Below, piece after piece: positions 15,332 through 22,840 of a stretch of 24,039 bases of DNA. This stretch comes from an archaeon (GTDB lineage: Archaea; EX4484-52; B79-G9): positions 1 to 24,039 of the forward strand of contig JAUVEX010000001.1 in NCBI GenBank assembly GCA_030594585.1, given 5' to 3'. The notes beneath the pieces are model-generated. The model did not search any database. It had not been told where the DNA came from and was given only the letters and a program-made list of their open reading frames with translations. The translations under genes were made by a program, and so were the position numbers. The first letter of the stretch is position 1, and each line of letters starts with the position of its first letter.

Positions 15332-16833
15332 TGGATAAAAAAACAATACTTATTGTGCTTGACGGATGGGGTATCGGAAAAGAAAAAAAAGGAAATGCAA
15401 TTGCCTATGCAGATACTGCTAATTTCAATGATTTTTTAAGATACCCGAACACACAGCTTGCGGCAAGCGGCCATTCAGTAGGGCTTCCGGTGCGGCAAAT
15501 CGGCGGGTCTGAAGTAGGACATCTTCACATAGGCGCCGGGCGGGTTGTTGAGCAGGAGATTCTTTCAATCAACAAGAGCATTGATACCGGGTGTTTTTTT
15601 AAGAAAGGCCCGCTTTTAGAAACAATGAACTATGTTTTGAAGAACAACTCAAATCTTCACTTAATGGGGCTTTTGTCCAACGGCGGTGTTCACAGTCATA
15701 TAAATCATCTTTTTTCACTGCTTGAGCTTGCAAAAAAGAAAGGAGTTTCGAATGTTTTTATTCATGCATTTCTTGATGGTAGGGATGTTGCCCCTAAATC
15801 AGCTGAAAAATATCTTAAACTCCTTAAGCGAAAAACAGGTTCTTTAGGCATTGGGAAAGTTGCAACAATTTCCGGGAGATACTATGCAATGGATAGGGAC
15901 AATCGCTGGGAGAGGGAAGAAAAGATATACGACGCAATGGTTTTTGGAAACGGCCGCAACGCAGATGATGAGTTTTCAGCACTTGATAGCGCATATAAAA
16001 GGGGCGAGACTGATGAGTTTGTAATGCCTACAATAATTGAGGGCGCGCCGAAAATAAAAGACAAGGATGCAGTACTATTTTTTAATTTCAGGTCTGATAG
16101 GTCAAGAGAGACAACAAGGGCATTTGTGGCGCCTAATTTTAAGAAATTTTCCCGCGCAAAAAAGCTTGATATAAAATTTACGGCAATGACTGAATATGAC
16201 CGTGATTTTGATATTGGTGTTGTTTTTAAGCCGCAGATACCTAAACGGATTTTTCCTGAAATTTTAGCTTTGCATGATTTAAAACAACTTCGTATTGCAG
16301 AAACTGAAAAATACGCGCATGTGACTTATTTTTTTAATGCAGGAAGAGACGGGCCGTTTGAGCATGAAGACAGAATATTGATTCCATCCCCCAAAGTTGC
16401 AACTTATGACTTAAAGCCTAAAATGAGTGCGGATAAAATTGCAAAAGATGCAGTTTTACAGATGAAAAACCGAAAGCATGATTTCATTCTCCTTAATTTT
16501 GCAAACGCGGATATGGTGGGCCACACCGGAAAATTCAACGCTGCTGTAGATGCTGTATCGTTTGTTGATAAGTGTTTAGGAAAAGTTGTTGATTCTGCTT
16601 TAAGGAATGATTTTGTTCCGGTAATTACAGCAGACCACGGGAATGCTGAAACCATGTTTCAGAAAGACGGAACCCCACACACAGCACACACACTGAACAA
16701 AGTGCCTTTTATAATTGTTTCTGAGGAGAATATAAAATTAAAGAAAGCAGGCGCGCTTGGGAATACTGCGCCAACGCTTTTAAGAATAATGGGTCTGCCC
16801 AAACCAAAAGAGATGGGACCCGGACTGTTTTAG
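15331..16833 (+). CDS. gpmI: 2,3-bisphosphoglycerate-independent phosphoglycerate mutase
   Basis: 500 aa, normal for the long bacterial-type iPGM (EC 5.4.2.12), which interconverts 3- and 2-phosphoglycerate using two Mn/Zn ions. Motifs in order: metal ligand Asp11 in VLDGWGIG; phosphoserine nucleophile Ser60 in GGSEVGHLHIGAGR; H121 in NGGVHSH; D149-G-R-D in LDGRDV; SGRYYAMDRDNRWER; NFRSDRSRE; and D435-H436 in TADHGNAETM. The reaction is a lower-glycolysis step. Many archaea instead have the shorter ApgM type, so a GpmI copy suggests bacterial-type ancestry, though DPANN genomes do carry it. GAGGT lies six bases before ATG, which overlaps the AMP phosphorylase stop. Last gene of the operon, convergent with the pilin genes. 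Confidence 0.95.
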   Translation: MDKKTILIVLDGWGIGKEKKGNAIAYADTANFNDFLRYPNTQLAASGHSVGLPVRQIGGSEVGHLHIGAGRVVEQEILSINKSIDTGCFFKKGPLLETMNYVLKNNSNLHLMGLLSNGGVHSHINHLFSLLELAKKKGVSNVFIHAFLDGRDVAPKSAEKYLKLLKRKTGSLGIGKVATISGRYYAMDRDNRWEREEKIYDAMVFGNGRNADDEFSALDSAYKRGETDEFVMPTIIEGAPKIKDKDAVLFFNFRSDRSRETTRAFVAPNFKKFSRAKKLDIKFTAMTEYDRDFDIGVVFKPQIPKRIFPEILALHDLKQLRIAETEKYAHVTYFFNAGRDGPFEHEDRILIPSPKVATYDLKPKMSADKIAKDAVLQMKNRKHDFILLNFANADMVGHTGKFNAAVDAVSFVDKCLGKVVDSALRNDFVPVITADHGNAETMFQKDGTPHTAHTLNKVPFIIVSEENIKLKKAGALGNTAPTLLRIMGLPKPKEMGPGLF

Positions 16834-16850
16834 ATTAAAAAAGCCCAACT
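16834..16850 (-). terminator. Oligo-T terminator for the minus-strand pilin pair
   Basis: Read on the minus strand, GGGCTTTTTTAAT lies just after the stop at 16864. The six-T run after a G/C-rich stretch is a good archaeal termination signal. The 30-base gap also ends the gpmI transcript from the other side. Confidence 0.4.
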
Positions 16851-16863
16851 GTGTATCTCAACA

Positions 16864-17118
16864 TTACTCTTCTTCTGATGGGTTGCATGTAACTGTTGTT
16901 GGATCACATGATTCGCATTCAACAGTTTCGCCCGAATCTACACCAACACATTTACTTGATTTACAAATACCGCATGCTGCTGTGTTTGTATTTTCAGTAG
17001 ATATCTCCCCTACATCACCGACACTTGATGCTGTTAGCGTAATTAATGCAAGGGCAACGACAATCAATACAATAATTGTTATTACCAAAGTCATGGCCGC
17101 ACTCATACCTTTTTTCAT
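16864..17118 (-). CDS. Small class III-like (type IV pilin-like) protein with Cys-rich tail
   Basis: 84 aa. MKKG-MSAAM followed by a 25-residue hydrophobic helix (TLVITIIVLIVVALALITLT) is the layout of archaeal prepilins processed by a class III (EppA/PibD-like) peptidase at K-K-G. After the helix is a short Thr/Asn/Glu stretch and then a cysteine-rich tail (CGICKSSKC, CESCDPTTVTC, seven Cys), which may bind metal or form disulfides outside the cell. It follows 17143-17379 by 24 bases and has an excellent ribosome-binding site, AGGTGAT, five bases before ATG (17124-17130 on the plus strand). Paralogue of that gene in the N-terminal half. No known family name is assigned. Confidence 0.8.
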   Translation of the reverse strand: MKKGMSAAMTLVITIIVLIVVALALITLTASSVGDVGEISTENTNTAACGICKSSKCVGVDSGETVECESCDPTTVTCNPSEEE

Positions 17119-17142
17119 AAATTATCACCTTTAATCATAGTT

Positions 17143-17379
17143 TTATATTGAAATCATTTTTTTTGCTGTATCTTTTGAACTGGTGGTTTCTAAAGCGCTT
17201 GTGTCTATAGTACCAACAATATCGTCTATTTTGCCATATGCTATATCTGTTGTGCCTTCGGTGCTTTCATCGACATTTCTGATTTGTTTTTCAGTCATGT
17301 TTATGAGTAAAAGCGCAACAATAACTAAAATAATAATTGTTATAACTATAGTCATTGCAGCTTCCATACCTTTTTTCAT
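17143..17379 (-). CDS. Small class III-like (type IV pilin-like) protein
   Basis: 78 aa. The N-terminus MKKG-MEAAM plus hydrophobic helix (TIVITIIILVIVALLLINMT) is nearly the same as that of the next gene (16864-17118). The C-terminal half (DESTEGTTDIAYGKIDDI) has no cysteines and is acidic/threonine-rich. A prepilin-type cleavage after K-K-G is inferred. Upstream is a promoter shared in sequence with the pilin gene at 19348-19638. It heads a two-gene unit with 16864-17118. Function unknown, probably a surface filament or minor pilin subunit. Confidence 0.78.
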   Translation of the reverse strand: MKKGMEAAMTIVITIIILVIVALLLINMTEKQIRNVDESTEGTTDIAYGKIDDIVGTIDTSALETTSSKDTAKKMISI

Positions 17380-17429
17380 AACATGGCCCTATACGCTTTT
17401 TTTTCTCTTGAATAGTCTTTTAGGCATTT

Positions 17430-17445
17430 TGGTTTATATAGTTTT
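17430..17445 (-). promoter_or_regulatory. Promoter core of the 17379/17118 pilin unit
   Basis: On the minus strand it reads AAAACTATATAAACCA, containing TATATAAA (plus 17433-17440). The same 16 bases occur at 19659-19674. Transcription would start ~17409, leaving a 30-nt leader before ATG 17379. Confidence 0.6.
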
Positions 17446-17466
17446 GGAATTTTGTTTTTAAGAAAG

Positions 17467-17475
17467 ATATATATA
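17467..17475 (+). promoter_or_regulatory. TATA box of the cysteine-rich repeat protein
   Basis: ATATATATA, with its centre 27 nt before GTG 17498 and 36 nt before ATG 17507. It lies about 25 bases from the opposite-strand pilin promoter (17430-17445), so the two face away from each other. Confidence 0.5.
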
Positions 17476-17506
17476 CTACACACGACCCATAACAATTGTG
17501 GTTTTT

Positions 17507-19294
17507 ATGAAACGGATTTTTTTAGCAATTTTTGTCAGTTTTTTGATGATTGGCGGATTCGGAAATGCAATTGCTGTTGGGGATATTGATGGATACGAGA
17601 AAGTGTCTTATGTAGCTACTGTAACCGACTGGTCTTCTTACATTGAATCTGGTGTGCTTAATGATGGTGTGTATGATGCGAGGTATAAGGATGTAGGGGA
17701 GAAGGTGTCCTTAGGTGAAGGTGAGATAAAATGCATTTATCAAAATACGCCAGTTGCAACCTGGTGTTCTTATACATATAGTAAAACTACAACAAAGCTG
17801 TTGTTTTGGGATACTACAGATATAGCACTTTATAAAACACAATGTTCTAATGGCTGTGACGCTAAAACAGGCCTTTGCAAACCAGAAATAGCAGTGCCTG
17901 AAGGTTATAAATTATCTGTGGATTCTACCGCGAATAGGGTGTATCGCTGCGGAGAATGTTATGGTGAAGTGTATGACCCTACAGGACAGCCATGTTTTGG
18001 TTGGTTTAAAGATGGATCGGCAAGTGGGGTAGAACCAAATTCATTTGGTTATTTTTATTTAGGTTCTGATGATATACCTACGAATGTTTGTTTTCCTAGA
18101 ACGACTGATGTTTATTTTCGTATGGGTGACAGGAGCTCTCCGGATTATTCTGGAGACCAAAGGGTTGCTGGGGCTTATTTTTGCGACAGTTTCGGGCGTA
18201 CATATTATAAGCACTGCCCATATGGTTGTGCAAAGGATGGCGGGGGATGTGAGGGATTAAGTGAACCTCCAGTTGATATAATCCCTAAAACCAGAGCAGT
18301 GCCTGGAGGTTATACGCCATATGAGGATTCTGATGGCGCACAATATGTCTGCGGAGAAGGTGATGGAGAATTATTTGATTCTGCGGGGCAGCCATATTTT
18401 GGTTATTTTAGATACGATCACGAACAGATGAACTTCGTAAATTTTGATTTATGGGATGATTCGCTTGCGGATGCCGATATTTACATGGGTGCGGGCGAAG
18501 GTGACATATATGCCCTTTGTTCGATGAATGGAGATATTCCTGTGTCTAATGTGGCTGTCGGCAGTTCGACAACCTATATGAATTCACATCAACCGGGAGC
18601 TTACTTTTGCGATGGGGAAGGACAGATGTATTATAAACTATGTTCTGCCGGCTGCGACGATTACAATTTGGGTTATTGTGATGGTGATTCTGTAAATACG
18701 GAAACAGGCGATTCGGATGACGGGACAACAGGAACTGATGATGAAACCCAAACAGATTTAGACAGTTCAACTGAGGTTGCAGTTGACAGAATAACCTATG
18801 AAAACAAACCAGGGCTTTTTTACAAACACACAAGTGATTGTACTCATCCAGGCAATTATATTTGTGTGGAACGCGATAATAATGAAGATGTTTCTTTATT
18901 GTGGTATTGCAATCCAGCAGATGATAAAAAGTATTATATGATTTGTCCCACAGACAACTGCATGCCTCCGAATGGCATAAGCACGGTTGGGTATTGTGCT
19001 GCGGAAGCCCCCAGCATAACAGAAATTCCAAATATTGAATTTATTCTAGATACTGATGAAGCGATTATTGCTTTGGACTCAGCTGCAGGGGTTAATTCTG
19101 TTGCATATATGTTTGGGAATAAAGTTGGTTCAATATATGCCTGGAGTGATGATTGGTTCTGGTATGGCTGTAATGGTGGTACTTCATGTGATGTTATATT
19201 TCAATCAACCATGTTTGGGAGTAATCATTATATTGCAATAAAAGCATATGCTTTGAATGGAATACAAACAGAACGGATTCAGTTGATTGAATAG
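17507..19294 (+). CDS. Secreted cysteine-rich repeat protein
   Basis: 595 aa. Signal peptide MKRIFLAIFVSFLMIGGFGNAIA, no other membrane helix. The protein holds two ~120-130 residue copies (residues ~132-250 and ~267-393). The first contains RCGECYGEVYDPTGQPCFGW and AGAYFCDSFGRTYYKHCPYGC; the second contains VCGEGDGELFDSAGQPYFGY and GAYFCDGEGQMYYKLCSAGC. Shorter versions of the Y-Y-K-x-C-x-x-G-C knot occur before (YKTQCSNGCDAKTGLC) and after (NYICVERDN...YYMICPTDNC). A Thr/Asp linker follows copy two. The regular Cys spacing suggests disulfide-linked modules. An alternative start is GTG 17498, which is 27 nt from the TATA box centre. It lies among pilin genes on the opposite strand; a filament cap or adhesin is inference. 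No enzyme motif found. Confidence 0.82.
   Translation: MKRIFLAIFVSFLMIGGFGNAIAVGDIDGYEKVSYVATVTDWSSYIESGVLNDGVYDARYKDVGEKVSLGEGEIKCIYQNTPVATWCSYTYSKTTTKLLFWDTTDIALYKTQCSNGCDAKTGLCKPEIAVPEGYKLSVDSTANRVYRCGECYGEVYDPTGQPCFGWFKDGSASGVEPNSFGYFYLGSDDIPTNVCFPRTTDVYFRMGDRSSPDYSGDQRVAGAYFCDSFGRTYYKHCPYGCAKDGGGCEGLSEPPVDIIPKTRAVPGGYTPYEDSDGAQYVCGEGDGELFDSAGQPYFGYFRYDHEQMNFVNFDLWDDSLADADIYMGAGEGDIYALCSMNGDIPVSNVAVGSSTTYMNSHQPGAYFCDGEGQMYYKLCSAGCDDYNLGYCDGDSVNTETGDSDDGTTGTDDETQTDLDSSTEVAVDRITYENKPGLFYKHTSDCTHPGNYICVERDNNEDVSLLWYCNPADDKKYYMICPTDNCMPPNGISTVGYCAAEAPSITEIPNIEFILDTDEAIIALDSAAGVNSVAYMFGNKVGSIYAWSDDWFWYGCNGGTSCDVIFQSTMFGSNHYIAIKAYALNGIQTERIQLIE
17900..18685 (+). repeat. Two-copy internal repeat of the cysteine-rich secreted protein
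   Basis: Copy A ~17900-18255, copy B ~18305-18685. Shared anchors in order: a GY strand, C-G-E, D-x-x-G-Q-P-x-F-G, A-Y-F-C-D, G-x-x-Y-Y-K-x-C-x-x-G-C and a final C. The protein copies are diverged, so this is an old duplication rather than a recent DNA repeat. Confidence 0.65.
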
Positions 19295-19347
19295 TTGTTG
19301 GGAAAGGATATTGAAGTACCTCAATTACATCAAAATTTTATAATTTC

Positions 19348-19638
19348 TTAAAGAGCTGACGGTATTTCAGACTGCTCAACTGGTGGCGGCGTTGGATTAA
19401 ATAGTGCTTGTGCTTCACTGTTTGCGCTGCTTTCAGAAATGCTCGGGATGTTAGCTACATACACATCTGGTTTTGTGTCTTCGATTTTTTCACCCAGATT
19501 ATCTGTGGTCTCTTCGGTATTTTCTTTGAATGGATTTAATGAGTCATATACTGAAGAAAATATTATGGCGCCAACTATGATGGAAATCACGATAGTAAAT
19601 AGTATCGCCATTGTTGGGGTACCTATACCTTTTTTCAT
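19348..19638 (-). CDS. Class III-like (type IV pilin-like) protein
   Basis: 96 aa from ATG 19638; an ATG at 19647 adds MKC, but the TATA box centre is exactly 27.5 nt from 19638 and the pilin-type MKKG motif begins there. N-terminus MKKG-IGTPTMAIL then a hydrophobic helix (FTIVISIIVGAIIFSSVYDS). The extracellular part is short, Glu/Thr-rich and ends in a proline-rich tail (NPTPPPVEQ). No cysteines after processing. It has its own promoter, although it lies just after the stop of the 19691-21580 gene, so it can be expressed apart from that operon. Putative minor pilin or filament subunit. Confidence 0.75.
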   Translation of the reverse strand: MKKGIGTPTMAILFTIVISIIVGAIIFSSVYDSLNPFKENTEETTDNLGEKIEDTKPDVYVANIPSISESSANSEAQALFNPTPPPVEQSEIPSAL

Positions 19639-19658
19639 ACATTTCACTTTATTTTTGG

Positions 19659-19674
19659 TGGTTTATATAGTTTT
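19659..19674 (-). promoter_or_regulatory. Promoter core of pilin gene 19348-19638
   Basis: Same 16 bases as at 17430-17445 (minus strand AAAACTATATAAACCA). TATATAAA centre to ATG 19638 is 27.5 nt, which fits a leaderless start. Confidence 0.6.
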
Positions 19675-19690
19675 TAGGTCGATATACTGC

Positions 19691-21580
19691 TTAACAAGGT
19701 ATCCAATAGTCTGATGGGGGGTTTTTGCAACCGCATTTGTATCTTGTTACGCATGTTTCTGTGCAAGTTTCCGGATCCCCACTACATGTTTCCGTGCAGT
19801 CTTCGTAAGGGCAAGAATATCTACTGTAGCATCCATTCTCGCACTTTTTTCTTTGATATGTTACTGAAGTACTTCCGATATTATACCCATAACACTCATC
19901 AATTATGTCAAATGACGCGCGTGTTGTTTTTCCAAGAGGAACAAGACCTGTTTGTTCGTAGCATCCGTTTGTGGGTTTTGGTGTTGAGCATTTGTATGCG
20001 GAAATTCTTGTATCTGCGTAGAATGTGTTTTCCTGTGTTTTGTCTATGTTTGTCCATTCAGACGCTATAAGAACAGTTATGTTTTGAGGTGATTGAGTTG
20101 TTATTTTGTATTTTGTATCTGTTGCATTTACTATGATGGTATATATTAATCCATAGTTGTAGTCACATTCACCATAGCTTGTTCCAAATGTGCTTGTGCA
20201 GGTTGTAGTTGTTTTTCCGCATGATGAGCAATCATCGTTGCATTGGCAGCAAATGCCTGTGTTACCTTCGTTGTGGGCTATTTCTATTGCATTCCAGTAA
20301 TCATTCCAGTTGTTGGGTGTTGAAATAGTGTATGAAATATTGAACATAATCTCTTTAGCATTATGTTGTGCGTTTAGTGTTTGATTGAGTTTTGTTACTT
20401 CATATTCTAGAATATTTTTCATTTTTTGTTCAAAATAGGCCGTTGTGCCTATACTTTCTCCATTTTCGTCTTTTCCATATCTTGAAAGCAGTGTTCCACA
20501 GGTGGGAAGAGTTTTAATTCCGCAGCCGTCTTTCCAATATTTTATTTTGTCTGTTGTTTTTCGAATATTGTCTGTGAAGTTTGTTTCAATTGCATCATAT
20601 AATGCCTCATTTTTTATAACATCATCCCTTACAATATAATACAGCATCCAGTATCTTGCTTTTAGTGTATCGTTTATTGCACCAAAGTTCCATGATTCGA
20701 CTTCAGGGAGGTTCGCACCTGTAATTTTTGCGGTTATTCCTTCTTCAGGCATTGCAAAACCGGTTGCAAATCCATGAGTTAATTCATTTCCAAAAACCGC
20801 GTTTATATTTGAAACAGAAATAGTCTTGTCCGGTTCCCGGATTGCCTGCGCTTCCCGTAGATTGCTTGTCAAATAATTGTTTATGCTGTTTACAAAAACA
20901 TATTTATCTGATGTTCCTTTATATGGTGATGCCGCGATTGTTTTTATGTATGCGATATTTTCTCCACTTCCTTTGAATTTAAGTGTTCCGGCACCTGAAA
21001 GCTCAAAGAAGTGGGTTCCTGTTTCGTCGATTTCTGTTATGCCGTCTTCTATATTGCAGCCAGTACATGAGACGGTTACGGTTCCTTTTTTAAACATCCA
21101 TAGATTTACAAAAGCAGTTACTGGCGGACTGTTTGCGCTGTTTGGGTTTTGTATGGGTACATTAATTTCGCCAGTTCCGACAAGAGTATTTATGTCTTCA
21201 TAATATGTAAATGGTATTCTTTTTTGATTATTGTTATTGTCATCAACGAAATTCCATAGATATATTCCGTTTGAAAATTGAGGGGATTGGTCATTGCTGT
21301 CCTTTACGGATGCAGAAGAGATGCTATTCGGAACCCCCCCATGTTCGCCTAAGTGCGTTAGAGTATCTATAAGCCCTGCAAAAAGGGCGGTTCTTTCAAA
21401 AACAGAATTATATGTTGCGATGTCCCTGTCAAGAGAAGTTACAAAGTAATTTGAATATACCTCCTGAACTTCATTTGCGCCATAGCCCACCCACAACTGC
21501 ACGAAGTAAAGCGTTGTCATTACCATAAGGACTATTACAAGAAATCCGAGCACTGTTGAAAATTCGCCTTTTTTGTTCAT
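19691..21580 (-). CDS. Large class III-like pilin-fold protein with Cys-rich C-terminus (candidate tip or minor pilin)
   Basis: 629 aa from ATG 21580. A TTG at 21589 also opens the frame and would overlap the previous stop by TTGA, but the prepilin motif MNKKG-EFSTVLGFLV begins at the ATG. The hydrophobic helix (~9-32) is followed by a large ectodomain with Asn/Thr-rich beta-like sequence. A cysteine cluster (CCQCNDDCSSCG) lies near residue 460, and the C-terminal ~90 residues hold many more Cys (CENGCYSRYSCPYEDC, ETCSGDPETCTETC). The Cys pattern C-x-x-G-C recalls the secreted protein at 17507-19294. Third gene of the operon from 22692; the previous stop is 5 bases upstream. Length far beyond a normal pilin suggests a filament-tip or adhesin protein (inference). 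Confidence 0.8.
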   Translation of the reverse strand: MNKKGEFSTVLGFLVIVLMVMTTLYFVQLWVGYGANEVQEVYSNYFVTSLDRDIATYNSVFERTALFAGLIDTLTHLGEHGGVPNSISSASVKDSNDQSPQFSNGIYLWNFVDDNNNNQKRIPFTYYEDINTLVGTGEINVPIQNPNSANSPPVTAFVNLWMFKKGTVTVSCTGCNIEDGITEIDETGTHFFELSGAGTLKFKGSGENIAYIKTIAASPYKGTSDKYVFVNSINNYLTSNLREAQAIREPDKTISVSNINAVFGNELTHGFATGFAMPEEGITAKITGANLPEVESWNFGAINDTLKARYWMLYYIVRDDVIKNEALYDAIETNFTDNIRKTTDKIKYWKDGCGIKTLPTCGTLLSRYGKDENGESIGTTAYFEQKMKNILEYEVTKLNQTLNAQHNAKEIMFNISYTISTPNNWNDYWNAIEIAHNEGNTGICCQCNDDCSSCGKTTTTCTSTFGTSYGECDYNYGLIYTIIVNATDTKYKITTQSPQNITVLIASEWTNIDKTQENTFYADTRISAYKCSTPKPTNGCYEQTGLVPLGKTTRASFDIIDECYGYNIGSTSVTYQRKKCENGCYSRYSCPYEDCTETCSGDPETCTETCVTRYKCGCKNPPSDYWIPC

Positions 21581-21585
21581 AATTA

Positions 21586-22089
21586 TCAATATTCCATAAA
21601 TAGTGTTATTTTTGCAATACTGTTATCATGTGTTGCAATTTGTGCTGTTTCTTTGTTTGTTGTTAATCCGAAGCTGCCAAGGTTCATTTTGATTGTGTTG
21701 TCTTTTTCTACTTTAAGATAATACTTATTTCTTCCGAGAGCTGTTTCATATGTAAAATCAATTGCATTGAAATAGGACATAAGACATGTTTCAACAGTCG
21801 TGGTTTCTTCAAGAGTGTTGTAAATTATTTCAATATCCTCATCAGCAGAAACTTCTTGTGCAAGCCCGAAAGATATTATTTCTGCGTTTGTAAATTTTGT
21901 TCCGGTGCATGTATTGTCATTAAGGAAAGCATAAAGCGCGGTATCTGCACTTGTTTCATTTCTTACATATTCTTTAGAGACGACAACACTTTTTCCAACA
22001 ATTAGTGCAAATGCGAGTGCTATAATACATACTGCAAAAAATATTACCATTAAAAGTGGCAGGGACATCTGCGCTTTTTTTTGTTTCAT
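21586..22089 (-). CDS. Class III signal-peptide pilin-like protein
   Basis: 167 aa. The N-terminus MKQKKA-QMSLPLLMV has the K-K-A-Q-x-S layout of archaeal class III (prepilin) signal peptides, then a hydrophobic helix through residue ~32. The mature domain is beta-rich, with two Cys (NDNTCTG and VETCLMS) that could pair. GTGAT lies three bases before ATG 22089. Second gene of the three-gene pilin operon, 24 bases after 22114-22692. Likely a pilin-fold minor subunit; no family name assigned. Confidence 0.78.
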   Translation of the reverse strand: MKQKKAQMSLPLLMVIFFAVCIIALAFALIVGKSVVVSKEYVRNETSADTALYAFLNDNTCTGTKFTNAEIISFGLAQEVSADEDIEIIYNTLEETTTVETCLMSYFNAIDFTYETALGRNKYYLKVEKDNTIKMNLGSFGLTTNKETAQIATHDNSIAKITLFMEY

Positions 22090-22113
22090 TTAATCACAGT
22101 TTTTACATTCATT

Positions 22114-22692
22114 TTAATGACCTAGCATAGGATATGAGGTATATTGGTTGCCGGATAGCACCCCCTCATATATTATGGGCTTTCTTGTGCCGAAACCATA
22201 TTTTATTATGGCGGGTGTTATTATTTTTCCTTTTTTTATAAGGGCTGTCCTTGTTTCTTGGAACCATCCTTCAGGGTATACATAATACATTTCTGAACTG
22301 TTGCCGAAAATCCATTGAGGTGTTGGTTCTCCTGAATCGTAGATTTCTACATAGTAATAGTACTCTTTTGTGTCTAAACAGATTTTATCCAATAATTCTG
22401 CATGGTTTGTATCGTATGTGACTGAATCCCTGTTGGTAATTGTGATGGCATTAGTTGCGCTGTCAAGTGCATCTGCATCAAGAGTGTTCAAAAGTGTTAG
22501 TCCCTGTGCATCTTTTGCGACAAAACAGGGGCTTTGGATAAACTCGTTTGTAAGATCAATCTCAAAGTCCCCAACTACATCAAGGCCGGTAACTGTTGTG
22601 TTAAACCATATGTTTTGGGCAAATACAATTGTTAAAAACCCGGCAAAAAAAATTATATACATCAAGGATGATACGGCTTCATTTATTTCCAT
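22114..22692 (-). CDS. Single-helix membrane protein of the pilin operon
   Basis: 192 aa. MEINEAVSSLMYIIFFAGFL then the rest of a hydrophobic helix, without an obvious K-K-G site, so processing is uncertain. The ectodomain has two Cys (IQSPCFVAKD and LDKICLDTKE) and a tyrosine-rich strand (KEYYYYVEIYD), and ends with FGTRKPIIYEGVLSG. First gene of the operon. The ribosome-binding site is AGGTAAT just before the ATG; the promoter lies at 22753-22760. Gene order, size and topology parallel archaeal pilin-fold minor subunits encoded together; the product itself was not recognised. Confidence 0.72.
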   Translation of the reverse strand: MEINEAVSSLMYIIFFAGFLTIVFAQNIWFNTTVTGLDVVGDFEIDLTNEFIQSPCFVAKDAQGLTLLNTLDADALDSATNAITITNRDSVTYDTNHAELLDKICLDTKEYYYYVEIYDSGEPTPQWIFGNSSEMYYVYPEGWFQETRTALIKKGKIITPAIIKYGFGTRKPIIYEGVLSGNQYTSYPMLGH

Positions 22693-22752
22693 ATAATTAC
22701 CTATAGATTACCTATAAAATATGATTACCTGAGATTACATTGTTTTGCGACA

Positions 22753-22760
22753 TTATATAT
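22753..22760 (-). promoter_or_regulatory. Promoter of the three-gene pilin operon (minus strand)
   Basis: Minus strand ATATATAA-type box; transcription from ~22729, leader of ~37 nt with an AGGTAAT site before ATG 22692. It faces away from the plus-strand promoter at 22776-22783. Confidence 0.45.
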
Positions 22761-22775
22761 GTTCGAGCATAGGTA

Positions 22776-22783
22776 TTTATAAA
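22776..22783 (+). promoter_or_regulatory. TATA box of the zinc-knuckle gene
   Basis: TTTATAAA; expected start of transcription ~22807. The leader contains a direct repeat of ATCGAGAT (22805-22812, 22813-22820) and a 7-codon ATG frame (22821-22844) whose TGA overlaps the TTG of the zinc-knuckle gene. Confidence 0.45.
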
Positions 22784-22840
22784 GTTTGAAGAATATAGTT
22801 TTGTATCGAGATATCGAGATATGTTTTTGCTGGTGATTTA

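Noticed and set aside
18546..19031. Minus-strand open frame rich in His, Cys, Asn and Leu
   Set aside because: It is the shadow of the Asp/Thr/Cys-rich part of the secreted repeat protein; its odd composition follows from that.
22805..22820. Direct repeat ATCGAGAT x2 as an operator
   Set aside because: It is only two 8-base units in a leader; no second site was found. Kept as a note in the promoter entry, not called as an operator.
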